The notes: generated from the sequence alone by a model not told the origin. A DNA stretch of 64,000 nucleotides from Diplonema papillatum (GCA_030068145.1 JAPJBO010000242.1:1-64000); one strand, 5' to 3'; numbered from the stretch's first letter, positions 51,560-62,060 are shown. Program-made: numbers and translations.

Positions 51560-51722
51560 GGTGTGCCGCGTGTGCCGCGTGTGCCGCGTGTGCCGCGTGT
51601 GCCGCATGTGCCTGGTGTGCCGGATGTGTCTGGTGTGCCGCATGTGCCTGGAGCGCTGGGTGTGCCGGATGTGCCGCGTGTGCCGCGTGTGCCGCGTGTG
51701 CCGCGTGTGCCGCGTGTGCCGA
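51560..51722 (+). repeat. 9-bp minisatellite GTGTGCCGC, first block
   Basis: About 18 units with several variants (ctggtgtgc, ggatgtgcc). It starts at the stop codon of the fibre-like gene. ORFs through it ([18 protein letters not shown]) are not genes. Confidence 0.93.
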
Positions 51723-51786
51723 TCCTGCAACGATTTTTTTTTTGGATTTTCTTTGGATTTTCTTGATTGCGTCGTCGTTGAATTTT

Positions 51787-51811
51787 TTTTTTTTTTTTTT
51801 TTTTTTTTTTG
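51787..51811 (+). repeat. poly-T tract between the two 9-mer blocks
   Basis: Twenty-five or so consecutive T. Could be the reverse of a poly-A tail, but no element body was recognised. Confidence 0.8.
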
Positions 51812-51848
51812 AAAAGTGACGAAACCTTAACAAAGACAAAAATAATTG

Positions 51849-52028
51849 TGCCGGGTGTGCCGGGTGTGCCGCGTGTGCCGCGTGTGCCGCGTGTGCCGCG
51901 TGTGCCGCGTGTGCCGCGTGTGCCGCGTGTGCCGCGTGTGCCGCGTGTGCCGCGTGTGCCGCGTGTGCCGCGTGTGCCGCGTGTGCCGCGTGTGCCGCGT
52001 GTGCCGCGTGTGCCGCGTGTGCCGGGTG
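51849..52028 (+). repeat. 9-bp minisatellite GTGTGCCGC, second block
   Basis: About 20 almost perfect units, more homogeneous than the first block, with gtgtgccgg at both ends. Confidence 0.95.
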
Positions 52029-53433
52029 TAAAAAATAAGCGTGTCTACATGTGAAAACATAGGTCCGCATTGGCGCAGTACATATTTGAATGATTTATAA
52101 CAATGCGCCAATATCTGGAAGAGGATTTGGGGGGTGGTCAGGAGGGTTAAGACATCGTGATAGCCATAGTCAACGTGGGTATGACTATCCAACAGCAGGG
52201 GTGTGAGGGAGGTTCAGGTACCGTCTTGAGGAGTGTCAGAGAGGTATGCACATCCATTGCGAGGGTACCTAAGAGGGTACTATAAGCACACACGTAGGGG
52301 GTCTAGGATTATGCGCCGATATCTGGAAAACTCCTATTACTAACGGAGTCTACTGTTTGGGTTAGAATGCAAAGAATCTGTGGCGATAATCTGCATCGCC
52401 GACGAGTCTACTGAGAGGAAGGCGGCGATGGGGGAGGAAAGGGTGTCTCCTTCTCGAATGGTATGCAAAGCTAGAAAGCATAGAATGGCTAGGACACTGC
52501 GTCGGCAATCGAATCCGAAGCAAGCGAAAACGCGGGTGCAGCTGGAGAGGTCAAGCCTGTCGGGGGATCTTTCCAAGCACGCCAGATGTAAACACGCGAC
52601 ATCCGGCCGCAGAAATTGGTGCGGACACACCACTTGACTACCACTAAGAGTCACTTTCGCCGTTTTCCCGCGTTTGACCTGGTAAGAGAAGTTGGCGAAC
52701 TGTGACTGTAACTTGGGGGAAAGGGTTGGCTCTGACGCATGCGGGTGTAGGTCCGGGCTCGGATTGAAGGTGTTGTAAGTGGTGCTCTCGTCGGTGCGGG
52801 TATGCAAAGGTTGTACGAGTTCACCGTGGATCACTTCTTGTTTTGCTGTTTCTTTGCTTTTTTTGTTGAACGCTCACGCCCGGCACCAAACCCAGATGTG
52901 CCTGTGGTTCGTGTGGGCTACAGCGCGTTTCCTTGCTTTCTGATTTTGCAGCAGGCGGCCTCTCCGAGTATTCTTAGGAGCGTGAGCGGTTGTGTGAGGA
53001 AGAGAGAAGTCCTGTGGACCACCGTGTATCAATAGTAGGTTACTTTGCATATTTTTAAGACTGGCGTCTTATAAATTTACGACAAACCCCAAAGAAACGA
53101 GACTTCGATGGAGCTCGAGGGCTCGTCTCCGTTCACAATACAGTTGAACTACTCGAGACTTTGCAACAACGAGTCCGCGAAGTGGCGGAAAAGGGCAGGA
53201 CCGCGTTGGTTTGCTTGGGCGTTGGGACCAGCGCGAACCCTGCACTCGGTGGCTCAAGTTGATGGACCAAGTTTGGCTGGTCTTGACTGCACCGGGTTAA
53301 AAGTGGCTGTCGAGAAGGCTGTGCTGCGAGTGTAGCCGCAGGCGTAGCCGCATCCTTGGGCTTGACGTGGCGCAGCAGCCCTACCTACCCGCAACCTTGT
53401 TAGCACTGAAAACGCGCCTGCCCGCCAAAGTTG
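52029..53433. other. no gene; remnants of YR-B end and R1
   Basis: Two related words (tgcgccaatatctggaa near 52103 and tgcgccgatatctggaa near 52311) bracket about 210 bp. A diverged R1 tail lies at about 52860-52980. A fragment of the YR-B upstream end lies at 52976-53086. No coding signal was found. Confidence 0.45.
52976..53086 (-). repeat. fragment related to the upstream end of YR-B
   Basis: Shares gagcgtgagcggttgtgtga and aagactggcgtcttata with 36463-36556 in the same orientation and order. It is probably a stray end of that YR family, about 16 kb away. Confidence 0.6.
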
Positions 53434-53670
53434 AAAATACTCGAGGGGTTTACTTCGAAGTGCCTTGGTGCTTACTTCGAAGGAGGCTAGAGGGGGAGAA
53501 ACGATACAACGACAAAGTGGGTCTTTTTTTGTTGAACGCTTACGCCCGCCACTAAACCCAGCTTTACCCGTGTTTCGTGTGGGCTACAGCACATTTATTA
53601 CCTCCTTTGATATTTTGCAGCTGGCAGCTTCCTCAAGTATTTCCTACAAAGCAGGTGCTTATGCAAAAGA
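53434..53670 (+). repeat. dispersed repeat R1
   Basis: From gaaaatactcgaggggttta to tacaaagcaggtgcttatg. It has a small internal duplication around ttcgaagtgccttggtgctt. It lies downstream of the MIT-like gene copies. Confidence 0.78.
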
Positions 53671-53859
53671 TTTTCGTTTGTGCGCGCCGCCTGTTTTCAG
53701 GTTCGGGAACTCTTGATCGACCACCAAACAATTTATGTATGGCTATGCCTCCATCTCTAAATCCTTCGCAATTTCTTTCATTGTATGGTAGCCCGCAATG
53801 ATTGTGGGTACGCGAGCTGCCGCACCGCCACATTCAACAAATGGGAGGTGCCCTACTCA

Positions 53860-54219
53860 TCAAGGCCGGTGCCTTGAGGAAGGTTCGAAGAGCCGCGTGA
53901 AGTCGCTGTCGGTCTTCGGCAATTTCCCAGCGGGGAGCCCATCGAACGGGTTCGTCGAAAGGTAGTCGTCGGGGTACGCTTCGGACAGCACGGCGGGCGG
54001 CTCTGCGTTGGGACTCGAAGGAAGCGCAGGAGATGTCGTGTCAAAGCGGGTGTTGGTGGTGGACTTCAACAGAGGGTCCGCGCCAGCAGAGGTGACGAAT
54101 GTCTGGGCGCCGTCAATTAGCAAAGGGTGAGTTGGCATCGGAATGCCGTCCACTACATGACACACTGCAACAACTGCGCGCCAGGGTCGTACAGTTGAAA
54201 AGAACTTCGATTGTTCCAC
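53860..54219 (-). pseudogene. partial tandem copy of the MIT/NPF gene, second exon
   Basis: The minus-strand sequence repeats exon 2 of the gene at 54401-55960: VVDGIPMPTHPLL, IDGAQTFVTSAGADPLLKST, FDTTSPALPSSPNAEPPAVL and STNPFDGLPAGKLPK. The downstream flank is duplicated too (cttcggcggtccaaac-type words near 53720 and 54250). It lacks the MIT-like half and a first exon, so it is read as a decayed duplicate, though it could serve as an alternative last exon. Confidence 0.7.
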
Positions 54220-54400
54220 ACATTGTTACCCTGGTACATTTTCAGTTTCGTGAACTCTGCTTCGACCACCGAAAAACGACACTTTTCCGGTGGTTACGCC
54301 TACATCTGTTAAGCCTTCACAATTCCACGCATTGCAAGGCATCCCACTGGGTACGCAAGCTGCCCGCCGCACAGCCACCTTCAGCACGGGAGGTGGAGCC

Positions 54401-55960
54401 CTACTCATCAAGGCCGCTGCCGCTGTGTTTGTCGAGGAAGGTGTCGAAGAGCCGCGCGAAGTCGCTGGCCTTCGGTGATTTCCCAGCGGGGAGCCCGTCG
54501 AACGGGTTCGTCGAAAGGTCGTCGTCGGGGAACTCTTCGGACAGCACGGCGGGCGGCTTGCGGGGGCCGAAGTCGGGTGGCAACGGGAGGTCTAGCGAGG
54601 CGGCCGCGTTGGGAATCGAAGGGGGTGCAGGGGATATCGTGTCGAAGCTGGTGCCGGCGGTTGACTTCAACAGGGGGTCTGCGGTAGCGGAGGTGACGAA
54701 TGTGAGGGCGCCGTCGATCAGCGGGGAACTGCCGTGCGCCGCTGACGCGGCGTCCGCATCGCCGGGCACCGGCTTGAGCAAAGGGTGGGTTGACATCGGA
54801 ATCCCGTCCGCCACGACAGACTGCAACAACTGCGCCCGGGTCGTCCAGTCGACCAAGTACTTCTTCGCAACACGCTGCAGCCGGTGATCGACTTCTCCGT
54901 CGGGTTGCCTGTGACAGGATGGACGCTTCTTCCTCACATTCTCAACTCAAAAAGAGAGGTGTAATCAGTTTTTATGTTTTGTTTGTGGCAGGTTCTTGCC
55001 AACATATTCCCCTGGCACTGTCCGATCGAACAACCGTAGATGCCAGGGACTAGCGGTCGTACTACCCCTTACGGCCGACGCTCGGTTGGCACGCACCGAG
55101 ACGGGGCCACGGCGAATTATGCCACTCTGCCAACAAAAATACTCGACGTAGCTGCTTTGGCTCCGAATGGAAGGGAGGAAATATAGAGGTACGGGGGAAA
55201 ATACAATACAAACACAATCTGATCGCTCGGGACTTTTGACCTGATGCGTTTGTGTGATTTGTCGTGTTGGGGTAGACCCGCATGACCTCACGTCCGTTCA
55301 ACACGTGGCTCGGTAGTTGCAGCACTTGGGATCCCTTCGGTTCTTTGTCGTGCAGTTATTGTCGAGCATTTCCTTCCAAGATGGCGCTTGTGTAAAACAA
55401 TAGCGTGGCTGCCGAGTAGTTGCAGCACTTGGGGTGTCTTGTCTGGCAGCCTCGTCGAGCATTTCCTTCCAAGCTGGCGCTTGTGTAAAACAATAGCGTG
55501 CTGCCGAGTAGCTACAGCACTTCTTGTCTGGCAGCCTCGTCGAGCATTTCCTTCCAAGCTGGCGCTTGTGTAAAACAATAGCGTGGCTGCCGAGTAGTTG
55601 CAGCACTCGGGATGTCTTGTCTGGCCTCGTCGAGCATTTCCTTCCGAACTGACGCTGATGTAAAACTAAAGAGAACCGGCTCGCCAAGCCGGTGATCCCT
55701 GTCTTAACTCAAACGGGGTTCCAGCTCGCGAGTTGTTGACCGTGTATTGGGAGGTGGGAAAAGAGGGTATACCGGACGCTGCACATCCTGTAGAGAAGCA
55801 TCGACGCCTCGGCGTAGCAGCTGAGGCTGAAATGAATGTCGCCTTCAGGGTTCTCCTCGTCGGTGGCCCACTTCAACAACTGAGCCAGACGCTCCCGCCA
55901 GGCGGCATCAGGCAGATCCGACTTCCGTACGTCGTGTGGGTCAGCATAGGAGACAGTCAT
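54401..55960 (-). CDS. MIT-like domain protein with NPF motif, two exons
   Basis: Exon 1 (55960-55773) begins MTVSYADPHDVRKSD and gives LPDAAWRERLAQLLKWATDE and HFSLSCYAEASMLLYRMCSV. Exon 2 (54908-54401) continues with GEVDHRLQRVAKKYLVDWTT and RAQLLQSVVADGIP. Together these form three helices with the Y-x-x-A and K-x-Y-x-x-R-A-x-x-L spacing of MIT domains, which bind ESCRT-III tails. The rest is disordered and proline-rich, with STNPFDGLPAG (an NPF motif that EH-domain endocytic proteins bind) near the C-terminus. The intron (55772-54909) has donor gtatac and acceptor cag; 188 + 508 nt gives exactly 232 codons. A role in endosomal trafficking is inferred. The MIT call is by eye. Confidence 0.68.
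55135..55675 (+). repeat. repeat R2 with its 3' part amplified in tandem, in an intron
   Basis: The body starts at actcgacgtagctgctttgg. The terminal part (cagcacttggg through ccaagctggcgcttgtgta plus AAAC) is repeated four times from about 55318, in units of 85-105 bp. It lies within the intron of the MIT-like gene, antisense to it. Confidence 0.82.
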
Positions 55961-58356
55961 TGGGGCTTCGCGTACAGAGCAGTGTGAGAGGGAGCGATAT
56001 GTTGGGAGAGAAGGAAACGTTGGTAGGTGGTGTGTCTGTGTCTGTGTCTGTGTGTGCGTTTTAAGTTCGGGGCTTAAGTGGGTAACGGCTGAATCGAAGT
56101 ATAGCACAGTTGTCAGCTTTGAATTCCCGACACGCTGCTTTTGGGTCCTGTGACTCCTCTTCGAAGGGTGGGTGGGGGATCCTTCGGGGGACGGATAGAG
56201 CGCGGGAGGCAGTCAGCTTCTCCATCCGGCGTTCTGCTCAATGCTTCCTTTTTCCAGCTTGCGGTGCGGCATGGAGACGTGCAGTACCAAGTCCTTCGCC
56301 GTCAATAGCACGCATTGTTAGCGCTCAATTACTAGCAACCCGCCATTGGTCTTCGTACTAAGCTTTTCCACCGATGTACTGATTGTCGTAGTCTGAAACT
56401 GCGACAAACATGCGCCTGGCCGGATACTCTGCCACATAACATAAACTGCTGTGCGCTTTTTCTTTGCGGCGTTCAAACGACGGAAAGGGAAACGCCAAGC
56501 ATCGTTGTTTTTTTTTTTTTTTTTTTTCTCTCTTTCCCGTGATACCGCTGCTGATATATACTGAACAATCCAGGCACCGGCGGTTCGCGCAAACCCGCCG
56601 AATGCCCGTGAAGGGAGAGGAGGCCGCCGTGTGTGGTAAACGTAGCAAACCGCGGTGAAATGGCAGCGGAAATACTCGAGGCGAATGATTGAAACAAAAT
56701 GCCTGCGGCGATCTCTCCAACATACACGGAGCAAAGCACACGTGTGAACCCAAGAGGCTTCGGGCATCATTTATTTGCAATCGTCAAGAAATGGTTTCGA
56801 CGGCCACTGCCACTATGTCGACTCGACAAGCGCGTCCTTTACAACCGTTAACGTACTGGGGGGGAAAATGTTTCTTGGGTTTGAAGAGCGCGTGGTGCTT
56901 GCACCACTGAGGCCAGGTTATTTAACCGCGGATTTAGTGAAGGATCGTTCAGGAAACGGTCGCGAGCGAAACCCGACCAGGTACCGACCATTTCACTGTC
57001 TTCTTTGTTTTGTGATGCGAACATCACGAGGTGCTGTCCGAAGGCACCGCCCACACGTGAGCACTGTTAAGCATTGAGTTCTTTTAAGTACATGAACCAC
57101 ATGGATTAGCATGCACTAGTTGCTAAGCAGCGGTTGCCAGATACTCCCGTAGCACCTATGGGGGGGGGGGGGGGGGGGGGGCTCATTTTATCTGCCGAGC
57201 TGGAATTCAAATCCTCCTTGAGCGATAGTGGCGTGATCTTGGTACACGACTTTGAATGTGACATATTGAGCGACCCTTTTCGTGTACGAGCACGGACCAA
57301 ATGGTTTTGCGCTCTCGAGTATTTCCCAAGCTGGCAAAACAAACCAAAAGAACATTGAGCCTTGAAAGCTAGAGAGTGGCAAAAGAGGGGGGGGGGGGGG
57401 GGAAGAATAGTTGGTCGACCGCTCTTGCATGTAATCTTCGCATTTTCTCTCACGAATGTGGGGGTCGAACCTGTTTTATGCTACGGTAGGGTTTTCGACT
57501 CCCGCAGTCGTAAGCACAAACTCGAGAGGCGAGAGGCCCAGTCAACTATTCCCTGCAGCAAAAAAGAAAGGACGGACAAAGCAAAAAAGTGCGCTGTCTC
57601 ACGAGTCCGGAACAACCCGGGAACCCCGTGACACACACCAGGGGGCTCGGCAGAAGCGATGATGTGCCGGCGGCCCCCTTCCGCGACTGGCTGAACAGCT
57701 TGGGACCACACTTCCCCCTGGTTTCGCCACTGCAGCAGGGGGGCGGTGATTTGATTGACACCCAAGGCGCAGCACGGCGCCTCCCCTCCCGTGCCGGAGC
57801 GTCGCACGAGCTGCAGGGAGCTTGGCTGCGGCGAGCCCGATTTCCCATGGGGTGGCTATTCTTGGCTGTTTTCTGTCACCATCCGGCTACATCCCTTGAA
57901 CATGAAGTGAGACCGAAGGATCAGTACGCCATGGTATCGGTAATGAAGATGGTGCGTCCGACCCAAAAGGCATCGGTTCGGTGCCACCCAGAAGTGCCTG
58001 GGGTGGGGTCACTGACGCGCTGGCGCCGCGCCCTCCTCGCTTCCACAACAGAGAGGGAGAGGGGTGGCTTCTCCCATCGTGCATCGGTTCAACTACACGC
58101 GTTCCTTACGCAGGAGGGCATGCACGGCAAAGTCGACTGTGCCATCGGAAAGTCGGTGCGCCTGGTGAAGAACTTCTTCCCCTGGACCGGGTGCCTTCCC
58201 TTGCGACTCATTGCGTTGAGGCGGAGAAGAGCGAGCGATTGTCCGTCGCGCTCTTTACATTGACGCATGAAGGCGGGCAAGGTACCCTGCATCGTGAGCT
58301 CCGGGGAAAGGGGGAGAGAGGGGGGAGGCCGACGGTGTTTCGAGTGGGCTCTACTA
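55961..58356. other. no supported gene; R7 fragment and homopolymer runs
   Basis: Contains short (TGTGTC) words upstream of the MIT-like gene, a poly-T near 56509-56527, R7 at 56873-56965, a G-run of 23 at 57159-57181 and another near 57389-57402. The frame at 57589-58263 lacks any recognisable domain and overlaps other open frames. Confidence 0.45.
56873..56965 (+). repeat. dispersed repeat R7
   Basis: Shares gagcgcgtggtgcttgcac, cactgaggccag and gttcaggaaacggtcgcgag with 17315-17460. Confidence 0.55.
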
Positions 58357-58899
58357 CTACAGCAGCTGTTCCTCGCGTCTGACGTATTCGCCGACGTCAG
58401 CCTCGTGGAACACGACGCACTGGCCCGATTCGAGCTTCCTGCACTCCAGGGTGGACCGAGCGGTGACGCCGAAGCCAAGCGGGACGTCGGCCATGTTGAA
58501 GATTACGACGCCCTGGTGCCTCGGGGTACCCTCCGTGATCCGGCCGAGGCCCGCGCGGGTGATGTTGTTGCCGTACATGAACGCCTGCTCCTGGTTCGGC
58601 TTGACCCAGAACTTGAACTGCGCGTACTGCGCCAGGAAGTCGAGGCATGTGACGACGAGGCGGAACTTGCCCGCGTGCGTGAACCGCCCGAAGCACACCC
58701 CTGCGCCGACCAGGTTGTCCTTCGAGAAGTTCCCCGCCAGCTTCTCGACGGCGACCTTGACGTACCACACCTTCTTCTTGTGCAGCCGGAACACCCACTC
58801 CTCGTCCTTCCTGTCCACCAAGAACCGCGTGTTTCCGCCGATGTACTTGTCGAGCTTCTTGAACACGGCCTTCGACTCGTCTTCCGTAAGAGGCCGCAT
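58357..58899 (-). CDS. NIP7: 60S ribosome subunit biogenesis protein NIP7
   Basis: Nucleolar factor for 27S pre-rRNA processing and 60S assembly. The 180 residues equal the family length and align end to end: MRPLTEDESKAVFKKLDKYI at 1-20, FLVDRKDEEWVFRLH at 26-40, VCFGRFTHAGKFRLVVTCLD at 68-87, QFKFWVKPNQEQAFMYGNN at 94-112, GLGRITEGTPRHQGVVIFNM at 117-136, ADVPLGFGVTARSTLECRK at 137-155 and FHEADVGEYVRREE at 164-177. The N-terminal half is the NIP7-specific domain and the C-terminal half the RNA-binding PUA domain. There is no intron. Nothing is missing and all conserved blocks are intact, so it is expected to be functional. The leader on the coding strand is a run of A and G right up to the ATG. 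Confidence 0.97.
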   Translation of the reverse strand: MRPLTEDESKAVFKKLDKYIGGNTRFLVDRKDEEWVFRLHKKKVWYVKVAVEKLAGNFSKDNLVGAGVCFGRFTHAGKFRLVVTCLDFLAQYAQFKFWVKPNQEQAFMYGNNITRAGLGRITEGTPRHQGVVIFNMADVPLGFGVTARSTLECRKLESGQCVVFHEADVGEYVRREEQLL

Positions 58900-59895
58900 T
58901 TTTCCTTTTTCCTCTCTCTTTTTTGGTGCTTTTGCTTTGCTTGCAGGAATCTGAGGGTTGCTTAGGTTCGAAGTTTCTTGCGGACGGGGGCAGGGGATTA
59001 TTGAATTATTCTAACGGTTTTCTGAGTCGTGAAGATTTTGTGCTCCACCGTTATCAGACGAGTCAACGCCCCAACTCCACATAGGTCAGCTTTCAGCTGT
59101 GCCGTGCCCACAGCGGAAAGCTGTGGATTGAACACGTAAGTGAAGAGAGTTTTCGAATGCAAAGCGTTAAAAAGTGAAAAGTGTTGCCAACGTTTTTGTC
59201 GTCAAGGTTTTTGGGGCCAATCCTGATGCACAAGAGCTCGTGAAAAAGTGGTACCTAGCACTTAGCACCTAGCAGCCGGTTCTTCGGCCATGTTTTGACA
59301 GCTTTAAGCACTGGGGACACGCTCATCCTCTGCACTTGCGACAGGAAGGCGTGCACAGCTGCTTCAAAACAGGGTTGTTTGGACTAGCATTCAGTTTCCA
59401 TAGACTGGTTGGACGGGAGAATACAATCACCGGCACTTTCCATCATCACAGGATCTTTTTCGTACATATCGTTGTTTGTCTATTGGCCAACGGACGAAAC
59501 AGCAGTCAAAGGAACAGAAGGTCAGTTTCACAAAGACTGTCAGTCGGCGTGAGCGAGCAGGTGGAGTACAAAGAAAGAACAAGATAAACAAGGGACGCCG
59601 TGCTGGCAGATGAAGGGGCAGGAGCAACCTTTACGTTGGCACGACCGGCCCCGCGCCGGATTGAGATTGACAATTATGGACCTCGCCATCGAGTCGGAGC
59701 TTTTTTATGCACATCTACAGAAAAAAGCGGGGCGCTGCTGCTATGGTCGAGTTGGTTGGGGGTTAATCCGCGAGCAAGAAGTTGCCTTCTCTGCGCGGGC
59801 TATACTTTTCGGGACAGGCTTGGGCGCGAAGGATCTTTGCGCCAACGACACAAGTCGAGCGCCCGCCAGTCAAGCGTGAACCGGGGGATTCTAAA
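58900..59895. other. upstream region of NIP7; hairpin at 59088-59124
   Basis: No coding signal. A hairpin is formed by cagctttcagctgtg and cacagcggaaagctg (one mismatch) about 190 bp upstream of the NIP7 start. Whether it acts in the promoter is unknown. Confidence 0.45.
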
Positions 59896-60075
59896 AAATA
59901 CTCGAGGGACTGCCTTGTGCTCATTTCGAAGGAAGTGGGTCTTTTTTGTTGAACGCTTACGCCCGCCACTAAACCCAGATTTACCTGTGTTTCGTGTGGG
60001 CTACAGCACATTTACCTCCTTTGATCTATCGCAACTGGCAGTCTCCTCAAGCATTTCCTACAAAGCAGGTGCTTA
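59896..60075 (+). repeat. dispersed repeat R1
   Basis: From aaaatactcgagggactgcc to tacaaagcaggtgcttat plus an A-run, with the aggctagaggggga block missing. It is followed at once by an R3 copy. Confidence 0.78.
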
Positions 60076-60084
60076 TACAAAAAA

Positions 60085-60250
60085 AAAACAGGCGCTTCAT
60101 TTTGTTTGTGCGTGCCGGTTGATCGTTTTCCACTTGTATGTAGGGTGTGTCTGTTCGGGTAAGGAACTCTGATCAACCAACAAAACACGCTGCCTACGTC
60201 TTTTTAGCCTGCACAATACTTTGCGGGGCAACCCGCAAGATTTTTAGTTC
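60085..60250 (+). repeat. dispersed repeat R3
   Basis: From caggcgcttcattttgtttg to caacccgcaagatttttagt. Head-to-tail with the R1 copy on its left; the A-run between them serves both. Confidence 0.75.
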
Positions 60251-60569
60251 TACACTCTCGCGAATTGACTCGGCTAGAAAGTTGCTTCACGGGTTTGGGT
60301 ACAGGTGAGCTACGCCAGCTCCCCGTTCGATGTTGCGGAGATCGTGCTCCAGGGGCATTAGGTGGTGACCCACCGGTCTACATCCACCACATCCTACGTG
60401 GTGATTATTATCGTCGGTTGTCCTTCGAAGACTGGTCCGTCGGGATGTCTGTGGCATTGTTGATCTTGGCGGGGATGAGCTGAACAAACAACCCAAGCAA
60501 ACATTTGCGTCTTATTTTTTGTTTCCGCCGACAGCGAGTGTCTGCCTAGCTCTACCAGGGGTTCTTTCT

Positions 60570-60645
60570 AGCTCGCACTTTGAGATTTCGGCATCTGGCA
60601 GGCTCCTCAAGCATTTCGTACAAAGCAGGTGCGTATACAAAAATA
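60570..60645 (+). repeat. R1 tail fragment
   Basis: The last part of R1 only (tttcgtacaaagcaggtgcg plus tatacaaaaataag). A very similar short tail occurs near 11570-11605. Confidence 0.55.
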
Positions 60646-60805
60646 AGACGCGTTCGTTAAACAATGGGCCCCCCCCCCTGGACATTTTCTTGGTACAGGA
60701 CGCAAGGAAATGCCGTGGGTGGCCCGTGACCCACTCTCATTTCCTCCAACATTACATTTCACAAAAGCTTTATTTCTAGACTGTTTCTTGTAGTAAGCGG
60801 TCGGT

Positions 60806-60848
60806 TTTTTTTTTTTTTTTGGGGGGGGGGGGGGGGGGAAGGGGGTTT
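60806..60848 (+). repeat. poly-T followed by poly-G
   Basis: About 17 T then about 18 G. Likely slippage-prone; possible G-quadruplex. Confidence 0.9.
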
Positions 60849-60975
60849 TCCTATTGTGCTGTCAGAGCAGGGTCTGGGCAGTGTGTTTTCATTCCTTTTC
60901 GTACTTTGTGTCGCTTTTACTTTACTGTTTACTGTCACATGTGGTTGCCTATCCGTGTAACTTCGTTCTCAGCGT

Positions 60976-61090
60976 ATGTGACCGACACCAGGTCCACTGC
61001 ATTGTGCAAGTGGTCCTGGGCCCCCTACGTCCTACACGTTGAGCAGGGGTTGCCGTGCAGTCCGTATCGGTCTACGTGTCAAACCTGTAG
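60976..61090 (+). repeat. dispersed repeat R6
   Basis: Matches 19605-19775 over gtgaccgacaccaggt, gggccccctacgtcctaca and gagcaggggttgccgtgca. It lacks the middle segment present in the other copy. Confidence 0.62.
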
Positions 61091-61154
61091 CTTTAGTAAG
61101 GGGGTACAGGGTAGGTAAAAAGTAGCGGGACGGGTAGAAAAGGCCATTTTGGTG

Positions 61155-61640
61155 TCAATACAGAAAAAAAAAGAAGGTGTGGAAAAAAGGAACTGCTTGT
61201 TGTCCTCCGCAGTTAAGGTGCTTGGGTGTTACACCGACGGCTCGGTTGCGGGATAAAATGAAACCCTCATGGGATAAAAGACTGTGTGTTTTCCCCCGTC
61301 CAATAAAAGGAGCGGCATACTTCCCGACGTAAGGAACCGAAGACGCGGGCAGGCGCACGGGACTCGGCGGCAGGACGAGGGACGCCGGCAGTGGATTCTG
61401 CGGGTAGTAACCTTCGGGGTTGCTTTTGAACGCGGTGACCGGCACCTGCGCCCGCGGGATGTCGCTTGCGATGACGGGGCGGGGTCCCTTCTTCCCTATG
61501 CGGCCGTGGGCGCTCCTGATGAGCTCCCGGTGCTTCCGCGCCTTCTCCATGAACCAGGACAGGAGCACGAAGATGATGATCGCGCCGCCGATGCATACGC
61601 ACACCACGAGGACCCCCTCGCTGCTGTTGAGCTTCGACAT
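61155..61640 (-). CDS. small single-pass membrane protein, unknown family
   Basis: Starts MSKLNSSEGVLVV. Residues about 8-31 form one hydrophobic segment (GVLVVCVCIGGAIIIFVLLS) directly followed by the basic WFMEKARKHRELIRSAHGR. This fits a signal anchor with a short outside N-terminus and a cytoplasmic tail. The tail is proline-rich (PLPASLVLPPSPVRLPASS). The unspliced frame gives 161 residues and ends in a poor sequence (HTFFFFLY). A gtatgc donor at 61320, the same type as in the kinesin gene, suggests that the real exon is 61321-61640 with more exons to the left. No homologue was recognised. Confidence 0.55.
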   Translation of the reverse strand: MSKLNSSEGVLVVCVCIGGAIIIFVLLSWFMEKARKHRELIRSAHGRIGKKGPRPVIASDIPRAQVPVTAFKSNPEGYYPQNPLPASLVLPPSPVRLPASSVPYVGKYAAPFIGRGKTHSLLSHEGFILSRNRAVGVTPKHLNCGGQQAVPFFHTFFFFLY

Positions 61641-61764
61641 TGCCCGAACCCCCCAACCCGCCAACCTTCAACCTCCCTCGGGTTGCCTACTTGAAACGCG
61701 GATTTGCCGACTGTCAAAGACTTGCGTTCGCGTCGACTTTCAGTACCGATGGTGAACGTTTCGA

Positions 61765-62060
61765 CACGAAATGCTCGACGTAGCTGCTTTGATTCCGAAT
61801 GGAAGGGAGGAAATATACAAGGGCGAATACATTGCGATACACGATATGATTGTGCTTAGCTTCCGCCACCGTGTGTTGTTTTCTCGCTCAGGACTTTGAC
61901 CTGTTGTGTTTGTGTGTCTTGTCGTGTAGGGGTAGACTCGCATGACCTCACGTTCGTTCAACACGTGGCTCGGTAGGTACAGCACTTTGGATCTTCGGTT
62001 CTTTGACTGGCAGCTTTTGTCGAGCATTTCCTTCCTCAAGCTGGCGCTTATGCAACGAAA
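61765..62060 (+). repeat. dispersed repeat R2
   Basis: From atgctcgacgtagctgcttt to caagctggcgcttatgca. It lies just upstream of the small membrane-protein gene and is close to a second, shorter R2 copy. Confidence 0.75.

Larger units (their letters stand above)
38975..51600. mobile_element. Polinton-like / adintovirus-like element, partial, broken
   Basis: Base composition falls from the GC-rich host level and the region packs several virion-type genes on both strands: cysteine protease, packaging ATPase, small basic protein, penton-like protein, PLA2-like protein, C2H2 zinc-finger protein and a fibre-like protein. Protein-primed polymerase, integrase and major capsid protein were not found, and terminal repeats were not identified. 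The copy is partial and seems broken in a few places, but most frames are open, so it is not ancient. Two tandem RT elements have inserted into it at 44524-50050. Confidence 0.78.

Noticed and set aside
51440-52070. Histidine/alanine and cysteine/valine repeat proteins
   Set aside because: Frames stay open only because the unit is 9 bp; no flanking domain or start context.
57589-58263. 224-residue plus-strand frame upstream of NIP7
   Set aside because: No domain, biased composition, several other frames open over the same bases.
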